From: Hydrogenophaga sp.
GTDB lineage: Bacteria > Pseudomonadota > Gammaproteobacteria > Burkholderiales > Burkholderiaceae_C
NCBI GenBank assembly: GCA_021154985.1
Contig: JAJNQE010000119.1
Location: forward strand, 1 to 10,297
Length of the DNA stretch: 10,297 nt
Direction of reading: 5' to 3'
Made by a program: the position numbers and the translations under genes. The stretch's first letter is position 1, and each line of letters opens with the position of its first letter. Below the pieces are notes generated by a model. That model saw only the letters and a list, made by a program, of their open reading frames with translations, was not told where the DNA came from and did not search any database. This document shows, piece by piece, positions 5,642-10,297 of the stretch.

Positions 5642-5648
5642 TCGGGGG
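5615..5648 (+). other. G-quadruplex-like G-runs across the panB start
   Basis: The plus strand has G-runs at 5615-5617, 5625-5628, 5630-5634 and 5644-5648, spanning the panB ATG (5641-5639). It is the template strand for panB, as in the similar motif at gpmA. The runs encode the Pro-rich N-terminal extension of PanB on the other strand. Confidence 0.35.
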
Positions 5649-5684
5649 TCCCGCGTGTTTCAGGGGTGGGTGAGAATGCGGGAC
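5648..5684. repeat. 7-bp inverted repeat in the panB / nadC divergent gap
   Basis: GTCCCGC (5648-5654) is the exact reverse complement of GCGGGAC (5678-5684), with arm centres 30 bases apart, close to three helical turns. The right arm overlaps the shared -10 region, so the pair cannot both be in a panB leader RNA. It could be a split operator, or chance in GC-rich DNA. Confidence 0.25.
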
Positions 5685-5690
5685 TATAGA
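5683..5690. promoter_or_regulatory. Back-to-back -10 boxes of the panB / nadC divergent promoters
   Basis: ACTATAGA gives TATAGT on the minus strand (5688-5683; five of six matches to TATAAT) towards panB, and TATAGA on the plus strand (5685-5690) towards nadC. No convincing -35 box is visible. A nadC transcript would begin about 15 bases before its ATG; a panB transcript would have a leader of about 35 bases. Confidence 0.35.
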
Positions 5691-5713
5691 CCATCCCGGT
5701 ATGCTTGCGGCCC

Positions 5714-6577
5714 ATGAAACACCTCTCTGATTTCACCCCTGAAGACCTGCGCGAACTGGCCCTGCGCGACGTGTCACTGGCCCTGTCCGAAGACGTGGGC
5801 GCGGGTGATCTGACCGCTGCGCTGATCGACGCCCGGCGACCCGCGCGGGCGCGCATTCTGGCCCGCGAAGCGGCGGTGATTTGCGGCACGCCGTGGGTGG
5901 AGGCGGCGGTGCTGTCGCTCGATCCGCAGGCCCGCTTGACCTGGCATGTGACCGAAGGCCAGCGTTGCGCCGCCGACCAGACGGTGCTCACCATCGAAGG
6001 CCGCGCCCAGCGCTTGCTCACGGCCGAACGCACTGCACTCAACTTCCTGCAACTGCTCTCGGCCGTGGCCACCAAAACGGCGGTGTTCGTGGACGCGGTG
6101 GCGGGCACACGCGCGCAGATCGTGGACACGCGCAAGACCTTGCCCGGCCTGCGGCTGGCACAGAAATACGCGGTGAAGACCGGCGGCGGTGTGAACCACC
6201 GCATCGGCCTGTATGACGCGGTGCTGATCAAGGAAAACCACATTGCCGCAGCCGGTGGCGTGGCCCAGGTGTTGCAGCGTGTGCGCGAGACCGCACCCGA
6301 AGCGCGCTTCGTCGAAATTGAAGTGGAAACGCTGGCCCAACTCGATGAGGCCCTGGCCTGCGGCGCCACCATGGTCTTGCTGGACAACATGGACATCCCC
6401 ACCTTGCAGGAAGCGGTCAAGCGCAACGCCGGCAGGGCTGTGCTGGAGATTTCGGGTGGCGTCAACCTGCAGACCGTGCGCGCGCTGGCCGAGACCGGCG
6501 TGGACCGCATCTCCATCGGCGCCCTCACCAAAGATGTGAAGGCGATCGATTTCTCCATGCGATTCGATGCCCTTTGA
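5714..6577 (+). CDS. nadC: Nicotinate-nucleotide pyrophosphorylase (carboxylating); quinolinate phosphoribosyltransferase
   Basis: A 287-residue cytoplasmic enzyme that joins quinolinate to PRPP with loss of CO2, giving nicotinate mononucleotide. Motifs: SEDVGAGDLTA (25-35), TAERTALNFLQLLSAVAT (103-120), DTRKTLPGLR (138-147), the phosphate-binding GGGVNHR (157-163), KENH (173-176), then EIEVETL and LLDNM in the alpha/beta barrel and ISGGVN and DRISIGALT near the end. The ATG at 5714 is chosen; a TTG three codons upstream is also possible, and the ribosome-binding site is weak in both cases. nadA follows after 19 bases on the same strand, giving a nadC-nadA transcription unit. It is divergent from panB. 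Confidence 0.97.
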   Translation: MKHLSDFTPEDLRELALRDVSLALSEDVGAGDLTAALIDARRPARARILAREAAVICGTPWVEAAVLSLDPQARLTWHVTEGQRCAADQTVLTIEGRAQRLLTAERTALNFLQLLSAVATKTAVFVDAVAGTRAQIVDTRKTLPGLRLAQKYAVKTGGGVNHRIGLYDAVLIKENHIAAAGGVAQVLQRVRETAPEARFVEIEVETLAQLDEALACGATMVLLDNMDIPTLQEAVKRNAGRAVLEISGGVNLQTVRALAETGVDRISIGALTKDVKAIDFSMRFDAL

Positions 6578-6586
6578 GGCTGCGAC

Positions 6587-6591
6587 AAGGA
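6587..6591 (+). promoter_or_regulatory. Ribosome-binding site deciding the nadA start
   Basis: AAGGA lies 5 bases before ATG 6597-6599. An earlier in-frame ATG at 6567 lies inside the end of nadC and has no such site, so 6597 is taken as the start. Confidence 0.65.
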
Positions 6592-6596
6592 ACACC

Positions 6597-7703
6597 ATGA
6601 ACACCGAAGCCACCGTCATCGACGTTGAATACGAACAACCCGCCTGTCCCACGCAGCACGCCTGGGCGCGTGTACCGGTGGAGCCAGGGCCGAAACAGCG
6701 TGCCGAGTTGAAGGACAAGATCCGCCGTCTGCTGAAAGAGCGCAACGCGGTCATGGTCTCGCACTACTACGTCCACCCGGATCTGCAGGACCTGGCCATC
6801 GAGACCGGTGGCATCGTGAGCGACTCGCTGGAGATGGCGCGTTTCGGCCGCGACCACGCGGCGCAAACGCTGATCGTCTCGGGCGTGCGCTTCATGGGTG
6901 AGACGGCCAAGATTCTGAGCCCCGAGAAGACCGTGCTCATGCCGGACCTCGATGCGAATTGTTCGCTCGACCTGGGTTGCCCCATCGGGGAGTTCAGCGC
7001 GTTTTGCGACGCGCACCCCGATCGCACGGTGGTGGTGTACGCCAACACCAGCGCGGCCGTGAAGGCGCGTGCGGACTGGCTGGTCACGTCCAGCTGCGCG
7101 CTGGACATCGTGAGCGCACTCAAGAACAAGGGCCACAAGATCTTGTGGGCGCCCGACAAACACCTGGGCGCCTACATCCAGCGCGAAACCGGGGCCGACA
7201 TGGTCATGTGGGGCGGCGCCTGCATCGTGCACGACGAGTTCAAGGCCTTCGAGCTGCAGGCGCTAAAAAAAGAGCATCCCCAAGCCAAGGTGCTGGTGCA
7301 CCCGGAAAGCCCGGCCGACGTGATTGCGCTGGCCGACGCCGTGGGTTCCACCTCGGCCATCCTGCGCGCGGCGCGCGAGATGGACGCGCCCGAGTTCATC
7401 GTGGCCACCGACAACGGCATGATGCACATGTTGCGCCAACAGAACCCGGGCAAGGTGTTCATCGAAGCGCCCACCGCCGGCAACAGCGCCACCTGCAAGA
7501 GCTGCGCGCACTGCCCGTGGATGGCAATGAACGGGCTGGCTGGTGTGGCCCAGGTTCTGGAAAAAGGACTCAATGAAATCCACGTCGACCCGGCATTGAT
7601 TCCCCGGGCGCGCTTGCCCATCGACCGCATGCTGGCGTTCACCGGCGCGCAGCGCAGCGGTCAGAACCCCGGCGCGCTGGTGCCCAATATCGGCGCGGCT
7701 TGA
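6597..7703 (+). CDS. nadA: Quinolinate synthase, [4Fe-4S] enzyme
   Basis: A 368-residue cytoplasmic enzyme that condenses iminoaspartate with dihydroxyacetone phosphate to quinolinate. The three cluster-binding cysteines of E. coli NadA (C113, C200, C297) align at a constant offset of nine with C122 (DANCSLDLGC), C209 (WGGACIVHDEF) and C306 (third Cys of CKSCAHCPWM, 300-309). SHYYVHPDLQDLA (55-67), DSLEMARF (76-83), VRFMGETAKIL (97-107) and HPESP (235-239) fit substrate-binding segments of the family. It is about 20 residues longer than E. coli NadA, with extra residues at both ends. It works directly after NadB, whose gene faces it across the repeat-filled gap, because iminoaspartate is unstable and is used at once. 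It is co-oriented with nadC (19-base gap). Confidence 0.97.
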   Translation: MNTEATVIDVEYEQPACPTQHAWARVPVEPGPKQRAELKDKIRRLLKERNAVMVSHYYVHPDLQDLAIETGGIVSDSLEMARFGRDHAAQTLIVSGVRFMGETAKILSPEKTVLMPDLDANCSLDLGCPIGEFSAFCDAHPDRTVVVYANTSAAVKARADWLVTSSCALDIVSALKNKGHKILWAPDKHLGAYIQRETGADMVMWGGACIVHDEFKAFELQALKKEHPQAKVLVHPESPADVIALADAVGSTSAILRAAREMDAPEFIVATDNGMMHMLRQQNPGKVFIEAPTAGNSATCKSCAHCPWMAMNGLAGVAQVLEKGLNEIHVDPALIPRARLPIDRMLAFTGAQRSGQNPGALVPNIGAA

Positions 7704-7708
7704 TGATT

Positions 7709-7774
7709 CCGCTCGGGCTGAGATCACATCCCGTTCGGGCTGAGCTCGTATTCCGTTCGGGCTGAGCTTGTCGA
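7709..7774 (+). repeat. Three tandem units at an exact 22-base period
   Basis: Units start at 7709, 7731 and 7753. Each begins CCGYTCGGGCTGAG (Y is C in unit 1 and T in units 2 and 3). The last eight bases diverge: ATCACATC, CTCGTATT and CTTGTCGA. Unit 3 continues as the left arm of the inverted repeat at 7753-7824. This looks like stepwise partial duplication of the outer half of a dispersed intergenic element. Confidence 0.85.
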
Positions 7775-7824
7775 AGGCCCGGCCCAAATGCTGGTGAGCC
7801 CTTCGACAAGCTCAGGGCGAACGG
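7753..7824. repeat. Long imperfect inverted repeat (dispersed intergenic element), likely two-way terminator
   Basis: Bases 7753-7777 pair with 7800-7824 at 23 of 25 positions, the two mismatches being adjacent G-G pairs, around a 22-base loop. The core GAGCTTGTCGAAGG and its complement are of a type I recognise as a common repeat between genes in Comamonadaceae and related Burkholderiales. It fills most of the gap between the convergent nadA and nadB, so it probably ends or protects both transcripts. There is no T-run, so Rho-independent termination is not certain. Recognition of the family is from memory. Confidence 0.75.
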
Positions 7825-7834
7825 GGTGGTTGGT

Positions 7835-9442
7835 TCAGCGCGCTGGAGGCACGAGAATGGTTGGCTTGGCCACCGGCAGCATGTCCGGGTAATCGCGGCT
7901 GAAGTGCAGGCCGCGGCTTTCGCGCCGCAGCATGGCCGACATCACGATCAGGTCGGCCACCTGCACCAGGTTGCGCAGTTCCAGCAGATCGCGCGTCACA
8001 TGGAACTGCGAATAGAACTCGTGGATTTCCGACTGCAGCAGCGAGATGCGGTGCGCTGCACGCTCCAGGCGCTTGTTGGTGCGCACGATGCCCACGTAGT
8101 CCCACATGAAGCGGCGCAGTTCATCCCAGTTGTGCGAGATCACAACCTGCTCGTCGGCGTCGGTCACGCGGCTGTCGTCCCACAGCGGCATGGCGGGCGT
8201 GTCGACCACGGGCACCGAGCGGATCGCATTCACCGCGCCCTGCGCGAACACCATGCACTCCACCAGCGAGTTGCTGGCCAGCCGGTTGGCGCCATGCAGG
8301 CCGGTGCAGGTCGTCTCACCCACCGCATAGAGGCCGGCGATGTCGGTGCGGCCGCCGAGGTCGGTCACCAGGCCGCCGCAGGTGTAGTGCGCTGCCGGCA
8401 CCACGGGAATCGGCTCTTTCGTGATGTCGATGCCCAGCTCGGCGCAGCGCGCCAGGATGTTCGGAAAGTGCTCTTGCAGAAATTCGGGGGGTTGGTGCGA
8501 GATGTCGAGGTGCACGCAGTCCAGGCCGTGCTTCTTCATTTCGAAGTCGATCGCGCGCGCCACCACGTCGCGCGGCGCTAGTTCGGCGCGCGGGTCGTGG
8601 TCGGGCATGAAGCGGTGGCTGCCCAAGTGCGGCGGAAGTTTGAGCAGACCGCCTTCGCCCCGCACGGCCTCGGTGATCAGGAAGCTCTTGGCGTGCGGGT
8701 GGTAGAGGCAGGTCGGGTGGAACTGGATGAACTCCATGTTGCCCACCTGGCAACCGGCGCGCCAGCCCGCGGCGATGCCGTCGCCGGTGGCGGTGTCGGG
8801 GTTGGTGGTGTAGAGGTACACCTTGCCGGCACCGCCCGTGGCCAGCACGGTGTGGCTGGCGCTGAAGGTCACGACCTCGTCGCGCACGGTGTCCAGCACA
8901 TAGGCCCCGAAGCAGCGCTCGGCTGCGCTGTTGCTGGTGCTGTGGCCGGGCAGTTTGCGGTCGGTGATCAGGTCGACCAGCATGTGGTGCTCGAACACCT
9001 GGATGGCCGGCGTGTTGCGCACGCGTTCGATCAGCGTGGCCTGCACGGCCGCGCCGGTGGCATCCGCCGCGTGCACGATGCGCCGGTGGCTGTGGCCACC
9101 TTCGCGCGTGAGGTGCAGCTCGCCGTGTTCCAGCGAGAAGGGCACACCGAGTTCCTGCAGCCAGGCAATGGCTGCGGGCGCGTTTTCCACCGTGAACTGT
9201 GTGGCCTCAAGATCGCACAGACCGGCGCCGGCCACCAGGGTGTCGTCCACGTGCGAAGCCAGGCTGTCGCCCTCGGCCAGCACCGCCGCAATGCCGCCTT
9301 GCGCCCAGTTGCTGGAGCCATCCAGCAGGGCGCGCTTGGTGACCACGGCCACGCGGTGGGTGGTGGACAGGTGCAGCGCAGCGGTCAGCCCGGCCAGGCC
9401 GCTGCCGATGATGAGGACGTCGAAGCGGTGAAGGTCGGTCAT
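7835..9442 (-). CDS. nadB: L-aspartate oxidase
   Basis: A 535-residue FAD flavoprotein, close to the 540 of E. coli NadB. It oxidises L-aspartate to iminoaspartate, the first step of de novo NAD synthesis, using oxygen or fumarate as acceptor. The FAD-binding GSGLAG is at residues 13-18, SSNWAQGGIAAV at 43-54 and REGGHSHRRIVHA at 113-125. Active-site residues corresponding to E. coli H244, R290, H351 and R386 are H242 (QFHPT), R291 (PRDVVARA), H352 (HYTCGG) and R387 (GANRLASNS). The C-terminal helical domain from about 435 is intact. The ATG at 9442 fits the family start but has no ribosome-binding site, and the gene begins 12 bases after the scpA stop, so its translation may depend on coupling to scpA. 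It is convergent with nadA. Confidence 0.97.
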   Translation of the reverse strand: MTDLHRFDVLIIGSGLAGLTAALHLSTTHRVAVVTKRALLDGSSNWAQGGIAAVLAEGDSLASHVDDTLVAGAGLCDLEATQFTVENAPAAIAWLQELGVPFSLEHGELHLTREGGHSHRRIVHAADATGAAVQATLIERVRNTPAIQVFEHHMLVDLITDRKLPGHSTSNSAAERCFGAYVLDTVRDEVVTFSASHTVLATGGAGKVYLYTTNPDTATGDGIAAGWRAGCQVGNMEFIQFHPTCLYHPHAKSFLITEAVRGEGGLLKLPPHLGSHRFMPDHDPRAELAPRDVVARAIDFEMKKHGLDCVHLDISHQPPEFLQEHFPNILARCAELGIDITKEPIPVVPAAHYTCGGLVTDLGGRTDIAGLYAVGETTCTGLHGANRLASNSLVECMVFAQGAVNAIRSVPVVDTPAMPLWDDSRVTDADEQVVISHNWDELRRFMWDYVGIVRTNKRLERAAHRISLLQSEIHEFYSQFHVTRDLLELRNLVQVADLIVMSAMLRRESRGLHFSRDYPDMLPVAKPTILVPPAR

Positions 9443-9454
9443 GTGAGGTGAGAA

Positions 9455-10297
9455 CTAGCTCGGCGTGTAGGCCAGGCGGACATAGATGGGGGCGAAGGCC
9501 TCGGCTTGAGTCAGCTCGATCAGGGTTTCCTTCGCGAGCTCCAGCATCGCGATGAAGGTCACCACCAGCACAGGCGAGCCTTTTTCGGGGTCGAACAGCT
9601 CACCGAACTCGACGAACTTGCGACCCTGCAGGCGGCGCAGCACGATGCTCATGTGCTCGCGCACCGAGAGTTCTTCGCGGCTGATCTTGTGATGTTGCAC
9701 GAGCTTGGCGCGTTTCAGGATGTCGCGCCAGGCGCTCTGCAGGTCGATGGCGCTCACGTCGGGGAAGCGCGGCGCCAGCGCCTGCTCCACATAGACCTGG
9801 GCGCGCAGGAAATCGCGGCCGTACTGCGGCGCATCGGCCAGGCGCTGCGCGGCCAGCTTCATCTGTTCGTATTCGAGCAGGCGGCGCACCAGCTCGGCGC
9901 GCGGGTCTTCGGCCTCTTCGCCCTCGGCCGTCTTCTTGGGCGGCAGCAACATGCGCGACTTGATCTCGATCAGCATGGCCGCCATGAGCAGGTACTCGGC
10001 CGCCAGCTCCAGGTTGCTGTTGCGGATCTCGTCGACGTAGGTGAGGTACTGGCGGGTCACCGCCGCCATCGGGATGTCGAGGATGTTGAAGTTCTGCTTG
10101 CGGATCAAATACAGCAGCAGGTCCAGCGGTCCTTCGAAGGCTTCCAGAAAAATTTGCAGCGCGTCGGGCGGGATGTAGAGGTCCCGCGGCATGGCGAACA
10201 GCGGTTCGCCATACAGGCGCGCCAGCGCCACGTGGTCCACCACCGAAGGCAGCACCGCATCGAGGCCTTGGGGGGCCTCGTCCAGGGTGTGGACCTC
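9455..10297 (-). CDS. scpA: Segregation and condensation protein A (kleisin), start outside window
   Basis: The frame stays open to the right edge, giving 280 residues without the start; a GTG at 10255 is in frame, but the coding pattern continues upstream of it (EVHTLDEAPQGLDAV). ScpA is the kleisin that links the SMC ATPase heads and, with ScpB, forms the condensin that compacts and segregates chromosomes. The N-terminal SMC-binding region shows EGPLDLLLYLIRKQ from about visible residue 55, then ILDIPM and LAAEYLLMAAMLIEIKSRMLLP. An acidic stretch (EGEEAEDPRAE) precedes the middle linker. The last 55 residues (FVEFGELFD to YVRLAYTPS) form the C-terminal winged helix. nadB follows after 12 bases, so the two are probably co-transcribed, an unusual mix of chromosome maintenance and NAD synthesis. 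Confidence 0.93.
   Translation of the reverse strand, partial: EVHTLDEAPQGLDAVLPSVVDHVALARLYGEPLFAMPRDLYIPPDALQIFLEAFEGPLDLLLYLIRKQNFNILDIPMAAVTRQYLTYVDEIRNSNLELAAEYLLMAAMLIEIKSRMLLPPKKTAEGEEAEDPRAELVRRLLEYEQMKLAAQRLADAPQYGRDFLRAQVYVEQALAPRFPDVSAIDLQSAWRDILKRAKLVQHHKISREELSVREHMSIVLRRLQGRKFVEFGELFDPEKGSPVLVVTFIAMLELAKETLIELTQAEAFAPIYVRLAYTPS

Noticed and set aside
5774..6754. Long minus-strand open frames opposite nadC and the start of nadA
   Set aside because: They overlap genes with intact catalytic motifs and show no recognisable domain; treated as frame shadows.
7709..7774. Possible CRISPR array
   Set aside because: The 14-base repeated part with 8-base variable ends is too short for repeats and spacers, there are no cas genes, and the third unit is an arm of an inverted repeat.

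Overview
This window is a dense stretch of core, chromosomal metabolic genes from a GC-rich bacterium. Protein character and gene order point to the Burkholderiales (Betaproteobacteria), most likely a Comamonadaceae member such as a Hydrogenophaga- or Acidovorax-like organism. That placement is inferred from recognised families, from the order rhodanese-grxC-secB-gpsA, and from an intergenic repeat of a type I associate with this order. I see no phage, transposase, CRISPR array, tRNA or rRNA, and no stretch over 300 bases without a gene.

Layout. At 1-1212 (minus strand) lie the start of an S41 carboxy-terminal processing protease, cut by the window edge, and gpmA, a cofactor-dependent phosphoglycerate mutase. 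Divergently, at 1329-3636 (plus), come a membrane-anchored rhodanese, glutaredoxin 3 (grxC), the export chaperone secB and glycerol-3-phosphate dehydrogenase gpsA. This order matches the yibN-grxC-secB-gpsA neighbourhood of gammaproteobacteria. A strong hairpin plus T-run separates grxC from secB. At 3637-5641 (minus) is a compact operon, panB-panC-DUF1272, whose last stop codon abuts the gpsA stop with no intervening base. Divergently from panB, at 5714-7703 (plus), come nadC and nadA. They face nadB (7835-9442, minus) across a 131-base gap filled by an unusual repeat: three units at an exact 22-base period, the last forming one arm of a long inverted repeat. nadB follows scpA (9455 to the window end, minus), which encodes the kleisin subunit of the SMC condensin and whose start lies outside the window.

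Functionally, nadB, nadA and nadC are the complete aspartate-to-nicotinate-mononucleotide branch of de novo NAD synthesis. panB and panC give two steps of pantothenate (coenzyme A) synthesis; panD and panE are not in view. GrxC, the rhodanese, SecB and GpsA serve redox/sulfur handling, protein export and phospholipid precursor supply.

I did not find a previously undescribed multi-gene system. The points most worth a second look are regulatory or structural: an extended -10 box running straight into a terminator hairpin just upstream of secB; the 22-base tandem/inverted repeat; C-rich starts of gpmA and panB lying opposite G-quadruplex-like runs; overlapping back-to-back -10 boxes at both divergent junctions; and the cysteine-rich DUF1272 protein at the end of the pan operon.
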